Part shown: one piece after another, positions 16,845-26,003 of the stretch | How the letters are laid out: every line of letters starts with the position of its first letter | How positions within the stretch are numbered: the stretch's first letter is position 1 | NCBI RefSeq assembly: GCF_003669015.1 | Contig: NZ_CP033069.1 | Span: forward strand, 186,001-250,000 | Direction: 5' to 3' | DNA from: Acidovorax sp. 1608163 | GTDB lineage: Bacteria > Pseudomonadota > Gammaproteobacteria > Burkholderiales > Burkholderiaceae_C | DNA: 64,000 nucleotides | Translations under genes and position numbers: made by a program | Notes under the pieces: generated by a model | What the model was told of the DNA's origin: nothing | Databases searched by the model: none | The model's input: the letters and a program-made list of their open reading frames with translations, nothing else

Positions 16845-19757
16845 ATGACCAAGACCCTGGTAATTGCAGAAAAACCCTCAGTGGCGCAGGACATCGTGCG
16901 CGCCCTGACCCCCGTGGCTGGCAAGTTTGACAAGCACGAAGACCACTTCGAGAACGACCGCTATGTAGTCACCAGCGCCGTGGGCCACCTGGTGGAGATC
17001 CAGGCCCCCGAGCAGTTTGATGTGAAGCGCGGCAAGTGGAGCTTTGCGCACCTGCCCGTGATCCCGCCGTTTTTTGACCTCAAGCCCGTGGACAAGACCA
17101 AGAGCCGCCTGAACGCGGTGGTCAAGCAGGCCAAGCGCAAGGACGTGTCTGAACTCATCAACGCCTGTGACGCGGGCCGCGAGGGCGAGCTCATCTTCCG
17201 CCTGATCGAGCAGTACGCCGGTGGTTCCAAACCCCTGGGCAAGCCCGTGCGCCGCCTGTGGCTGCAATCGATGACGCCCCAGGCCATCCGCGATGGCTTC
17301 AACGCCCTGCGCTCTGAGCAGCAGATGGCGGGCCTGGCCAGCGCGGCGCGCAGCCGCTCTGAGGCCGACTGGCTGGTGGGCATCAACGGCACCCGCGCCA
17401 TGACGGCCTTCAACTCGCGCGACGGCGGGTTCTTCCTGACCACCGTGGGCCGGGTGCAGACGCCCACCCTGTCGCTGGTGGTGGAGCGCGAAGAAAAGAT
17501 CCGCAAGTTCATCAGCCGCGACTACTGGGAAATCCACGCCACCTTTGGCGCCCAGGCCGGTGAATACCCCGCCAAGTGGTTCGACCCCAAGTGGAAAAAG
17601 GGCGAGGATGCAGAGATGCGAGCGGACCGCGTGTGGTCTGCCGCCGAGGCACAGTCAATAGCCAACGCCGTGCGCGGCAAGCAGGCCACCGTCACCGAAG
17701 AGAGCAAGCCCACCACGCAGGCGTCGCCCCTGTTGTTCGATTTGACCAGCCTGCAGCGCGAGGCCAACGGCAAGTTCGGCTTCAGCGCCAAGACCACGCT
17801 GGCCCTGGCGCAAAGCCTGTACGAGCGCCACAAGGCCCTGACCTACCCGCGTACCGATTCGCGCGCGCTGCCTGAAGACTATTTGCCGGTGGCCAAGCAG
17901 ACCTTTGAAATGCTGGCCGACAGCGGCATGCGCCACCTGGCACCCCACGCGCTCACCGCGCTGAATAACAACTACGTGCGCCCGTCCAAGCGCATTTTTG
18001 ACAACAGCAAGGTCAGCGATCACTTTGCCATCATCCCCACGCTGCAGGCACCGAGCGGCCTGAGCGAGGCCGAGCAAAAGCTGTACGACCTGGTCGTGCG
18101 CCGCTTCATGGCGGTGTTCTTCCCGAGTGCTGAATACACCGTGACCACGCGTATCAGCACCGTGGCCCCGCACAGCTTCAAGACCGAAGGCAAGGTGCTG
18201 GTCAAGCCGGGTTGGCTGGCCATCTACGGCAAGGAAGCCGCTGAAGAAGTCGAAGGCGGCAAGGACGGCGACAAGGGCCAGAACCTGGTGCCGGTCAAAC
18301 CCGGCGAAAGCGTCAACACCCTGGCGGTGGACCCCAAGGGCCTCAAGACCAAGCCCCCCGCCCGGTATTCGGAAGCGACGCTGCTGGGCGCCATGGAAAG
18401 CGCGGGCAAGCAGATTGACGATGAAGAACTGCGCTCTGCCATGCAGGAAAAGGGCCTGGGCACACCTGCCACGCGCGCGGCCATCATCGAAGGCCTGCTG
18501 ACTGAAAAGTACATGCTGCGCGAAGGCCGCGAGATCATCCCCACGGCCAAGGCCTTCCAGCTCATGACGCTGCTGCGCGGGCTGGAGGTGGAGGAGCTCT
18601 GCCGCGCCGACCTGACCGGCGAGTGGGAGTACAAGCTCTCGCAAATGGAAAAGGGCCAACTGAGCCGCGAAGCCTTCATGGCCGAGATCGCCGCCATGAC
18701 GGAGCGCATGGTCAAGAAGGCCAAGGAATACGACCGCGACACCATCCCAGGCGACTACGCCACGCTCGAATCGCCGTGCCCCAACTGCGGCGGTGTGGTG
18801 AAGGAAAACTACCGCCGCTTTGCCTGTGTGGGCAAGCCCGGCGCCGAGGGTTGCGGCTTCAGCTTTGGCAAATCTCCCGCAGGCCGCACCTTTGAAACCG
18901 CAGAGGCCAACGCTCTGCTGCGCGACAAGAAGATCGGCCCGCTGGAAGGCTTCCGCTCCAAGGCGGGCTGGCCGTTCACCTCCGAGATCGTCATCAAGTA
19001 CGACGACGAAGCGCACAACTACAAGCTCGAGTTCGACTTCGGCGACGACAAGAAGGGCGAAGAGTCCGGCGAGATTGTCGAGTTTGAAGATGCCGCCCTC
19101 GGCCCTTGCCCTATCTGCGGATCAGACGTGCACGAGCATGGCAGCAACTACGTGTGCAGCAAAGCCGTGCCCACTGCAGCGCAGCCCACACCGAGCTGCA
19201 CCTTCAAGAGCGGCAAGATCATCCTGCAGCAGCCCGTGGAGCGCGAGCAGATGCACAAGCTGCTGGAGACCGGTAAGACCGACCTGCTCGACAAGTTCGT
19301 GAGCATGCGCACGCGCCGCAACTTCAAGGCCCACCTGGCGTGGGACAAGGAAGCGGGCAAGGTCAACTTCGAGTTTGCGCCCAGCAAGTTCCCACCCCGC
19401 CCGGGCGCTGCGGCCAAAACCGCCGCCGCCAAGGCAGGCAAGACCACCGCTGCCGCCAAGAAAGCCCCTGCCAAAAAGGCCGCAGCCAAGTCCACCGCCG
19501 CCAAAGCCCCGCGCAAGGCCGCCGCAGGCAAGGCCCCCAGCGCCGCCCTGGCCGCTGTGATTGGCAGCGAACCCGTGGCACGCCCCGAGGCCGTCAAGAA
19601 GATGTGGGAATACATCAAGACCCACAACCTGCAAGACCCCAAGGACAAGCGCACCATCGTCGCCGACGACAAGCTGCGCGCCGTGTTCGGCAAAGACAGC
19701 GCGGGCATGTTCGAGCTGGCGGGCATCCTGGGCAACCACCTGGGCGGCGACGCATGA
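16845..19757 (+). CDS. topB: DNA topoisomerase III with C-terminal SWIB domain
   Basis: A 970-residue type IA topoisomerase that relaxes or decatenates DNA by single-strand passage. The Toprim domain opens KTLVIAEKPSVAQDIVRAL and has INACDAGREGELIFR near residue 108. The active-site Tyr is Tyr334 in LTYPRTDSRALP. The C-terminal part has zinc-ribbon-like pairs (CPNCGG near 645, CPICGS near 754), then a Lys/Ala-rich histone-H1-like linker (about 855-905) and a complete SWIB/MDM2-like domain (about 905-968, from RPEAVKKMWEYIKTHNLQD to FELAGILGNHLGG). E. coli TopB is about 650 residues and has neither addition. The ATG at 16845 begins the Toprim domain; the upstream frame includes the GT-rich tract. 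Its stop overlaps the next gene (ATGA). Confidence 0.95.
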   Translation: MTKTLVIAEKPSVAQDIVRALTPVAGKFDKHEDHFENDRYVVTSAVGHLVEIQAPEQFDVKRGKWSFAHLPVIPPFFDLKPVDKTKSRLNAVVKQAKRKDVSELINACDAGREGELIFRLIEQYAGGSKPLGKPVRRLWLQSMTPQAIRDGFNALRSEQQMAGLASAARSRSEADWLVGINGTRAMTAFNSRDGGFFLTTVGRVQTPTLSLVVEREEKIRKFISRDYWEIHATFGAQAGEYPAKWFDPKWKKGEDAEMRADRVWSAAEAQSIANAVRGKQATVTEESKPTTQASPLLFDLTSLQREANGKFGFSAKTTLALAQSLYERHKALTYPRTDSRALPEDYLPVAKQTFEMLADSGMRHLAPHALTALNNNYVRPSKRIFDNSKVSDHFAIIPTLQAPSGLSEAEQKLYDLVVRRFMAVFFPSAEYTVTTRISTVAPHSFKTEGKVLVKPGWLAIYGKEAAEEVEGGKDGDKGQNLVPVKPGESVNTLAVDPKGLKTKPPARYSEATLLGAMESAGKQIDDEELRSAMQEKGLGTPATRAAIIEGLLTEKYMLREGREIIPTAKAFQLMTLLRGLEVEELCRADLTGEWEYKLSQMEKGQLSREAFMAEIAAMTERMVKKAKEYDRDTIPGDYATLESPCPNCGGVVKENYRRFACVGKPGAEGCGFSFGKSPAGRTFETAEANALLRDKKIGPLEGFRSKAGWPFTSEIVIKYDDEAHNYKLEFDFGDDKKGEESGEIVEFEDAALGPCPICGSDVHEHGSNYVCSKAVPTAAQPTPSCTFKSGKIILQQPVEREQMHKLLETGKTDLLDKFVSMRTRRNFKAHLAWDKEAGKVNFEFAPSKFPPRPGAAAKTAAAKAGKTTAAAKKAPAKKAAAKSTAAKAPRKAAAGKAPSAALAAVIGSEPVARPEAVKKMWEYIKTHNLQDPKDKRTIVADDKLRAVFGKDSAGMFELAGILGNHLGGDA

Positions 19758-19984
19758 CCGCGCAGGCCTGCGCACGGGTCTGGGCGCTGTGCGCAGCCCT
19801 GGGCCTGCTCGCAGGCTGCGCTGGCACGCCAGCCGCCGGGGGCGATGCCCCTGGCCCCCTGTACAAACGCAGCGCAGGTAGCAGCAGTGGCCCCCAGGGC
19901 AACGCTGTGACGGACATGGGCGGCGGCAGCAGCGGCGTTACCGTGTATGGCGAGATTGACGTGGGCGTGGGCCGGCGGCGCTGA
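19754..19984 (+). CDS. Small lipoprotein
   Basis: A 76-residue protein with a lipoprotein signal: RVWALCAALGLLAGCAG, with the lipobox LAGC at about residue 22. The mature part is glycine/serine-rich and ends TVYGEIDVGVGRRR. Its ATG overlaps the topB stop by four bases, so it is co-transcribed and probably coupled to topB, although a link between a lipoprotein and a topoisomerase is not obvious. Family unknown. Confidence 0.75.
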   Translation: MTAQACARVWALCAALGLLAGCAGTPAAGGDAPGPLYKRSAGSSSGPQGNAVTDMGGGSSGVTVYGEIDVGVGRRR

Positions 19985-20088
19985 CCTTCGCGCTGTGCCC
20001 ACAGCGTTTGCATGCAACCCGCGCCCCGTACCGGGGGCGCCGGTGCACGTTCGATCCGTCAGGGACTGAGCCGCGGCCCAAGCCCTAA

Positions 20089-20114
20089 CCGATTGGGCTG
20101 AGCCTGTCGAAGCC
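20089..20114 (-). repeat. GGGCTGAGCCTGTCGAAGCC repeat, single copy
   Basis: Same family as 11248/11318. It shares the longer block CCTGTCGAAGCCAGGGCACGG with the reverse complement of the 11241 region, so these two copies are the closest relatives in the window. Confidence 0.75.
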
Positions 20115-20215
20115 AGGGCACGGCCTGTGCACTGCAACAGGCCCCGCATGAAAGGTTGTGTCGATTTTTTGAATGCCCACCGGCATGCCCGGCATACCCG
20201 GTAAGAGGACCCCCG

Positions 20216-22264
20216 TTGGCCACCGTTCACCCCTACCAACCCAAGCACATCACCCCCACCGACGAGCAAGTCGCCGTGCAGATGTCTGCCGAGCGCACGC
20301 TCATCATCGAGGCCAACGCAGGCGCCGCCAAAACCACCACGCTGGCGCTGCGCATGGCCCAGGCGTGGACCACCGGCATGCCGCCCGAGCGCTGCCTGGC
20401 CCTCACCTACACCGACACCGCCTGCCAGGCCCTGCAGGCCGCGCTGCGCAAAATCGGCCTGCCCGCGCCTGTGGTGAAGCGCTTTCGCATCGCCAGCTTT
20501 GACGCCTTTTGCGCTGCCATGCTGCAAGAGCCCTATGCCCCGCCGGTAGAGCAGATCGACACCATGGAGGCCCTGCGCCCCTACGTGTGGGAGGCCGTGC
20601 AGCGTGTGGAGGCCAACGAATACGAGCGCTGGCCCGAAGAACTGCAGCTGCCCAGCGCGGGCGATGCGGGCTTTATCGAAGACTTTCTGGCCATGGCCCT
20701 GTGGCTCAAGGGCACGATGAAAGACGACCTGGAGCGTGACGACGGCCCGGCCACGCCCGACTATGCGGGCGACCTGGGGCTGGGCTACACGCAGCTCAAG
20801 GTGTTCCGCGCGTACGAGCGCATCCGCCGCCGTGAGCTGGCCGAGCAGCCGCTGTTTCGCGGCCCCTACGACGCCACCTACGACCTGGCCCGCCGCCTGC
20901 TGGAAGGCGACACCGCCGCCAGCCTGCCGCACTGGCCGCGCAACCTGCAAATGGTGCTGGTGGACGAGATGCACGACATGAACGCGGCCTCGTTCCGCGT
21001 GCTGCGCGAGCTGCTCGATTCGACCCCGTGCCAATTCTGCGGCGTGGGCGACCGCGACCAGGTCATCTACGGCGCGCACGGGGCCGACGCCGTGTTCATG
21101 GGCGACGCCATCACCGCGCACACCAGCCGCCCGGTGGCGCGCCTGCCCCTCACGCCCAGCCACCGCTTTGGTCGCAAGCTGGCCATCAAGGCCGGGCGTT
21201 TGGCAGACAAGCCCTACGGGTCGCTGGCTGCGCACGACACCGCCGTGCAACTGCTGGGCTACGACAACGAGGCCGAATGTGTGGACCTGATCGCCCACCA
21301 GGTGCAGCAGTGGCGCACCGCCACGCGCGGCAAGATGGCCGGGCTGGCCGTGCTGCTGCGCCACCCGGGCCAGTCCATCGCCATCGAAAACCGGCTGCTG
21401 GCCGACGGCGTGCCCTACACCATCAGCGGTTTTGAAAGTTACCTGCTGCGCCCCGAGGTGCTGCTGGTGCGCGGCCTGCTGGCCGTGGCCACCGATAACT
21501 TCGACAGCGTGACCGAGCCGCGTACGCGAGAAAAGCTCATGCGCGCCCTGGTCTTCTTCTGCGGTGCGCGCATCGTGGTCAAGGGGCGCGAGCACGAATC
21601 GCAGCACGACCTGCTGGCCGACGCCATCCGCAGCGTCACAGACAACCCGCTGTTTCTCGAGAGCTTCTTCACCAACCAGATCGTGCCCAACGTTGAGCCC
21701 GCCATGCAGCGGCGCCTGCGCAACGCGCTGAAGGTGGCCAAGGAAGCCCATGGCCCCGATACCCTGGCCCGCCTGCTGGAGGCCCTGCAGATCGAGGCCG
21801 TGGTGCGCGAGGTGTTCGTCTCGCGCCAGCGCCGTGCCGACGCCCTGGCCAACCTGGCGGGCCTGAGCCACGCCGCCCAGGCCTTTGGCAGCGCGCGCGA
21901 CTACTTTTTGCACCTCAACGCCGCCGAGCAGCGCCAGCGCGAGCTGCGCAGCACCGCCAGCCTGGTGCTGGCCCACATTGGTCATGTGAAGGGGCTGGAG
22001 TTTGAGCATGTGCTCATCCCCTATCTGGAGCAGGGCGCCTTCCCCGACCCGCAGGCACCCTTTGCGCAAGAGAAGAACACCTTGTATGTGGGCATGACCC
22101 GCGCCCGCCAGCAGCTCACCCTGCTGTCGCACCGCCAGCACCCCAGCGTGTTTGTGGAGCAACTGGGCTACGCCGCCAGCCCCAAAGTCACAGCCGCTGC
22201 CGCTGCCAAGGGTGCGGACGCAGGCGATACAGCCGTGCCCGGCGCCCGCACGGCAGAGACCTAA
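20216..22264 (+). CDS. UvrD/Rep-like superfamily 1 helicase
   Basis: A 682-residue ATP-dependent DNA helicase relative. Motifs in order: EANAGAAKTTTLALRMAQA (Walker A, residues about 31-45), FDAFCAAML, LVDEMHDMN (Walker B, about 248), GVGDRDQVIYG (about 277), LTPSHRFGRKLA, HIGHVKGLEFEHVLIP (motif V, about 588) and LYVGMTRARQQLTLL (motif VI, about 623). The Walker A reads AGAAKT rather than AGSGKT and the Walker B has Met-His in place of the usual Ala-Gln. The TTG at 20216 is preferred because AAGAGGA lies seven bases before it; the frame stays open upstream to 20156. It is shorter than UvrD (about 720). The role may be repair or defence. Confidence 0.82.
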   Translation: MATVHPYQPKHITPTDEQVAVQMSAERTLIIEANAGAAKTTTLALRMAQAWTTGMPPERCLALTYTDTACQALQAALRKIGLPAPVVKRFRIASFDAFCAAMLQEPYAPPVEQIDTMEALRPYVWEAVQRVEANEYERWPEELQLPSAGDAGFIEDFLAMALWLKGTMKDDLERDDGPATPDYAGDLGLGYTQLKVFRAYERIRRRELAEQPLFRGPYDATYDLARRLLEGDTAASLPHWPRNLQMVLVDEMHDMNAASFRVLRELLDSTPCQFCGVGDRDQVIYGAHGADAVFMGDAITAHTSRPVARLPLTPSHRFGRKLAIKAGRLADKPYGSLAAHDTAVQLLGYDNEAECVDLIAHQVQQWRTATRGKMAGLAVLLRHPGQSIAIENRLLADGVPYTISGFESYLLRPEVLLVRGLLAVATDNFDSVTEPRTREKLMRALVFFCGARIVVKGREHESQHDLLADAIRSVTDNPLFLESFFTNQIVPNVEPAMQRRLRNALKVAKEAHGPDTLARLLEALQIEAVVREVFVSRQRRADALANLAGLSHAAQAFGSARDYFLHLNAAEQRQRELRSTASLVLAHIGHVKGLEFEHVLIPYLEQGAFPDPQAPFAQEKNTLYVGMTRARQQLTLLSHRQHPSVFVEQLGYAASPKVTAAAAAKGADAGDTAVPGARTAET

Positions 22265-22302
22265 GCCGCATCCACCGCACACCACACACCGGAGCCCACA
22301 CC

Positions 22303-22659
22303 ATGCGCAGCCCCCGCCAACGCGCCTTCTGGACCTTGCTGGCCGTGCTGCTGCTGGCCGCCGCCGTCGCCGCGTGGTGGACGCGCGACCAATGGGCCGG
22401 GCAGGTGCAGCCCTGGGCCGAGCAGGCCTGGCGCAAAGCCACCCGCCCCGGCGCAGACACCTTGCCGCAGGACCGCAAGGCGGCATCTGCTAACGCAGGC
22501 GGTGCCGGCAGTGCGCGCGGTGGCGCATCGGCCCCCGTGGCACCCACGCCCCGCAAATGCGTGCAGCAAGGGCGCACCATCTACACCGACCAGCCCTGCC
22601 CACCCGGCAGCCAGGAGCAACTGCTGGACGGCGGCGCCGTGACCACGCTGCCCCGGTAA
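22303..22659 (+). CDS. DUF4124-like single-pass membrane protein
   Basis: A 118-residue protein with an N-terminal hydrophobic segment (FWTLLAVLLLAAAVAAWW), a low-complexity linker and a C-terminal segment KCVQQGRTIYTDQPCPPGS that resembles the DUF4124 motif (a short beta-hairpin with YTD). It probably sits anchored in the inner membrane with the C-terminus in the periplasm. GGAG lies eight bases before the ATG. It is 38 bases downstream of the helicase and may be co-transcribed. Function unknown. Confidence 0.72.
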   Translation: MRSPRQRAFWTLLAVLLLAAAVAAWWTRDQWAGQVQPWAEQAWRKATRPGADTLPQDRKAASANAGGAGSARGGASAPVAPTPRKCVQQGRTIYTDQPCPPGSQEQLLDGGAVTTLPR

Positions 22660-22712
22660 GGCCGCGCACGTCCCGCGCCGCCCTGTCCGGTCGGCGTCAG
22701 CCCCATCGCGCA

Positions 22713-22730
22713 ATGTCACCACAATGTCAT
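22713..22730 (+). promoter_or_regulatory. Pho-box candidate
   Basis: Two seven-base repeats, ATGTCAC and ATGTCAT, are separated by exactly four bases, the arrangement bound by PhoB. Ten bases further on lies TAGAGT (22741-22746), a fair -10 element at the distance usual for Pho promoters. It sits 46 bases before a glycerophosphodiesterase gene, a typical phosphate-starvation target. Confidence 0.7.
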
Positions 22731-22776
22731 TGCGCGCCCCTAGAGTCGCGCGTTTTTCCCACCACGGAATCACGCC

Positions 22777-23760
22777 ATGAAAGCCCTCACATCCCTTGCC
22801 GCCGTTTGCTTGTCTGCCCTGGTCCTTGCCGGTTGCGGTGGCAGCGATGACGCGCCCGCACAGCCCCAGGTCATTGCCCACCGGGGTGCCAGCGGCTACC
22901 TGCCCGAGCACACCCTGGGCGGCTACGAGCTGGCCATCCGCATGGGCACCGACTTCATCGAGCCCGATCTGCAAATCACCAAAGACGGCGCACTGGTCGC
23001 CATCCACGACGACACCCTGAACCGCACCACCAACGTGGCCACGCTGTTTGCGCAGCGCAATGGCGGCTACAAGGTCGCCGACTTCACCCTGGCCGAGATC
23101 AAGACCCTGACGGTGATCCCCACCGGCACGGGTAAGACCAGCTACCCCGGCTTCACCCCCAGCGCCGCCAGCCCCTTCACGGTGCCCACCTTCCAAGAAG
23201 TGGTGGACTTTGCCAAGAAGCAAAGCAACGCCGTGGGCCGCGAAGTGGGCATCTACCCCGAGGCCAAGCAGGCCGACCCGGTGATGGAAGACGGCATTTT
23301 GAAGACGTTGAACGCCAACGGCTACAACGTTGGCAGCAAGCTCTTCATTCAATCCTTCAGCGACGCCACCTTGCGCAGCCTGCGCACCAAGCAGATCGCG
23401 CAGAACAACAAGATGCCGCTCATCCTGCTGGGCGTGGCCACCAAGGCGGCCGATGGCTCGCTGCGCATGGGCGTGGTGGGCAGCACCAGCGTGACCACCC
23501 TCACGCTGCAAGAGGTGGCGGGCTTCACCGAAGGCGTGGGCGTGCTCATCAACAACACCACCTACCCCCTCACCAAAGCCTTCATCGACCAGGCCCACGC
23601 CGCGGGCCTGAAGGTGCACGGCTGGACCTTTGCCCAGGCCGACGCCACCCTGGCGGCGGCTGAGTTCCGCCAGTTCCTGGACATGGGCATGGACGGCATG
23701 TTTGCCAACTACCCCGACCTGGCTGTCGCCGCCCGCAACACCTACGTGCAAGGCAAGTAA
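22777..23760 (+). CDS. Glycerophosphodiester phosphodiesterase lipoprotein
   Basis: A 327-residue enzyme that splits glycerophosphodiesters into glycerol-3-phosphate and an alcohol. A lipoprotein signal (LTSLAAVCLSALVLAGCGG, Cys near residue 20) places it at the periplasmic face of a membrane. The GDPD barrel shows its metal and catalytic residues in IAHRGASGYLPEHT (His, Arg, Glu) and FIEPDLQITKDGALVAIHDD (Glu, Asp, His). A Pho-box candidate lies directly upstream, suggesting induction when phosphate is scarce. A strong hairpin terminator follows at 23830. It is most like the exported GlpQ type, but the substrate range is not readable. Confidence 0.92.
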   Translation: MKALTSLAAVCLSALVLAGCGGSDDAPAQPQVIAHRGASGYLPEHTLGGYELAIRMGTDFIEPDLQITKDGALVAIHDDTLNRTTNVATLFAQRNGGYKVADFTLAEIKTLTVIPTGTGKTSYPGFTPSAASPFTVPTFQEVVDFAKKQSNAVGREVGIYPEAKQADPVMEDGILKTLNANGYNVGSKLFIQSFSDATLRSLRTKQIAQNNKMPLILLGVATKAADGSLRMGVVGSTSVTTLTLQEVAGFTEGVGVLINNTTYPLTKAFIDQAHAAGLKVHGWTFAQADATLAAAEFRQFLDMGMDGMFANYPDLAVAARNTYVQGK

Positions 23761-23829
23761 GGCCACCTGAGCGCCCCAGGGGTTGGCGCCCCTGAGGCTG
23801 TTGGTGCACCATTTGCTTCATTTTTTATA

Positions 23830-23870
23830 GCGGCCAGCGCTTATTTATCAAGCGCTGGCCGCTTTTTTTA
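23830..23870 (+). terminator. Rho-independent terminator made from a dispersed palindrome
   Basis: A perfect 13-bp stem (GCGGCCAGCGCTT / AAGCGCTGGCCGC) with a 7-base loop is followed by TTTTTTTA. It is copy 3 of the TAGCGCTT family with GC-richer arms and lies 69 bases after the glycerophosphodiesterase stop. Confidence 0.88.
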
Positions 23871-24099
23871 TACTCAATCCATCGCGCGCAATGAAGCGCA
23901 GCAAAAGGGGTTGAGAACGCAACAAAAAATGTTGCTTGAATGTCAAATAGAAATATTTGGTTACGAGATTTGGTTAACAATCCAGCCTCTCGCATTCCGT
24001 TATTGGTGTTAACCCTAGGTCTTGGGTGTCTGCTCCGGCGGGTCGCGTTGTCCTGATTTGTTTCCAACCCGTCTAGTCCCCCTGGGGCCCCATCTCTCT
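23871..24099. other. AT-richer intergenic region before the chemoreceptor
   Basis: The stretch from the terminator to the chemoreceptor start is clearly richer in A and T than its neighbours and carries GGTTAACAA near 23971 and TTGGTGTTAACC near 24003 as an imperfect inverted repeat. The promoter of the chemoreceptor must be here. I do not see a clear sigma-28 sequence. Confidence 0.4.
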
Positions 24100-25737
24100 A
24101 TGCGACTGAAAACCAAACTGACATTGGCCTTGATCCTGATGTGGCTCGGGCTGTTCTTGCTCGGTGCGTGGGCCGCGTTCCACGCCCGCTCTGTGGTCAC
24201 CGACGAGCGGCAGGCCGCCGTCAACCATGTGGTGGACCTGGGCTACAGCCTGGTGGAGTCGTATGCCGCAGAGGTGGCCGCCGGGCGCCTGGAGCTGCCC
24301 GCCGCCAAAGAGCAGGCCCTGGCCCGGCTGTCCAAGCTGCGGTTTGACGGTGGCAAGAACTTCCTTTTCGTCATCGACTCGGCGCCGCTGATGCTGATGC
24401 ACCCCACGGGCGGCAACCTCATTGGCACCAACGTGGGCGACCGCAAAGACCCCGACGGCGTTGCCTACTACCGAGAGCTGGCCGCCATGGGCCAGAAGAA
24501 CGGCCAGGGTTTTGTCTCCTACCAGGCTGGCGTGACACAGCCCGATGGCAAGGTCGAGCGGATGCCCAAAGTCACCTACGTGCGCTACAACAAGGCGTGG
24601 GACTGGCACATCATGGCGGGCGTGCTGGTGGGCGACATCCAGGCCTCCTTCTACAAAACCATCACCAAGCTGCTGGCCATCGTGCTGGTGCTGGGCACCA
24701 TCATCCATGTCTCCATGCTGCTCATCATCCGCAGCGTCACGGGCAGCCTGGGTGGCGAGCCCGCGCAGGCCGGTGACGTGGCCGGCCGCATTGCCGATGG
24801 CGACCTCACGGTGGTGGTGCCCGTCTCGGGCAAAAACCCGCACAGCCTGATGGCCGCCATGCACACCATGCAAAACCGCCTGGCGGGGCTCATTGGCAAC
24901 ATCCGCAATGGCACCGAAGAAATCCGCCACGCCGCCAGCGAAATCGCCTCGGGCAACCTCGACCTGTCTTCGCGCACCGAATCGCAAGCTTCCTCGCTGC
25001 AGCAAACCGCTGCCAGCATGGAGCAGCTCACCAGCACCGTCACCCAAAACGCCGACAACGCCCAGCGCGCAGGCGAGCTGGTGCACAACGCCGCTGCCAT
25101 TGCCGAGCGCGGCGGCGCCGTGATGGGCAACGTGGTGGACACCATGCGTGGCATCACCGACAGCTCCAACCGCATCTCAGAAATCATCGGCGTCATCGAC
25201 TCCATCGCCTTCCAGACCAACATCCTGGCGCTGAACGCAGCGGTGGAAGCCGCCCGCGCAGGCGAGCAAGGCCGTGGCTTTGCCGTGGTGGCCAGCGAAG
25301 TGCGCAGCCTGGCCGGGCGCAGCGCCCAGGCCGCCAAAGAGATCAAGGGCCTGATCGACACCTCGGCAGGCAAAGTGCGCGAAGGCTCTGGCCTGGTCGA
25401 CCGCGCGGGCACCACCATGACAGAAATCGTGGGCGCCGTGCAGCAAGTGCGCGTCATCATTGACGAGATCACCGCCGCATCGCAAGAGCAGCGTGCGGGC
25501 ATCCACCAGGTCAACCAGGCCGTGGCCCAGATCGACCAGGTCACCCAAGAGAACGCCGCCCTGGTCGAAGAATCTGCCGCCGTGGCCAATGCCCTCAACG
25601 ACCAGGCCCGCCAACTGGCCGAGCTGGTAGCCGTCTTTCGGGTGCCCGGCGCCAGCGCACAAGTTGGCACCAACCAGGGCGCCGGTGCGCTGGGCCAGCC
25701 TGGCCGGGGCCAAGAGCCTACCCTGCGCCTGGCCTGA
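24100..25737 (+). CDS. Methyl-accepting chemotaxis protein with Cache-type sensor
   Basis: A 545-residue chemoreceptor. The first membrane helix is [20 protein letters not shown]. The periplasmic sensor (about 40-185) has the single-Cache pattern [29 protein letters not shown] and [21 protein letters not shown] second helix ([20 protein letters not shown]) leads to a HAMP segment and the signalling domain, whose hairpin tip is [20 protein letters not shown] (about 370-400). It senses a small ligand and controls CheA. The C-terminus (GQEPTLRLA) lacks a CheR/CheB-binding pentapeptide, unlike the receptor at 52374. The ATG at 24100 opens the first membrane helix. Confidence 0.93.
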   Translation: MRLKTKLTLALILMWLGLFLLGAWAAFHARSVVTDERQAAVNHVVDLGYSLVESYAAEVAAGRLELPAAKEQALARLSKLRFDGGKNFLFVIDSAPLMLMHPTGGNLIGTNVGDRKDPDGVAYYRELAAMGQKNGQGFVSYQAGVTQPDGKVERMPKVTYVRYNKAWDWHIMAGVLVGDIQASFYKTITKLLAIVLVLGTIIHVSMLLIIRSVTGSLGGEPAQAGDVAGRIADGDLTVVVPVSGKNPHSLMAAMHTMQNRLAGLIGNIRNGTEEIRHAASEIASGNLDLSSRTESQASSLQQTAASMEQLTSTVTQNADNAQRAGELVHNAAAIAERGGAVMGNVVDTMRGITDSSNRISEIIGVIDSIAFQTNILALNAAVEAARAGEQGRGFAVVASEVRSLAGRSAQAAKEIKGLIDTSAGKVREGSGLVDRAGTTMTEIVGAVQQVRVIIDEITAASQEQRAGIHQVNQAVAQIDQVTQENAALVEESAAVANALNDQARQLAELVAVFRVPGASAQVGTNQGAGALGQPGRGQEPTLRLA

Positions 25738-26003
25738 GCGTGGCCTGAGGCTGCCTGAGGTTGGGGCGCAGCGCACCGTGCGTGCCATGGCGTCCGCCTA
25801 TCTTTCTTTTGCAGCCCTGCGCGCGCAGCGCCCCGCGCACCACACCAAACCACACCATGCGGCGGGCTTGCGTTGCGCATCTGGTGGATCGGTGTCGGCA
25901 CCTATTGCCTGCGCACCCCAGCTTGCCCACCATGGCCTCACCCATGCCCCACCACACCGTTGGCATTCCATCTGTCCACCCGTTCCAGCCCAAGGGTTTC
26001 ACG

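Noticed and set aside
19148..22486. 1112-codon open frame on the minus strand opposite topB and the helicase gene
   Set aside because: It is antisense to three well-supported genes, has low-complexity His/Gln/Gly-rich translation without domains, and arises because GC-rich codon use leaves few stops on the other strand.
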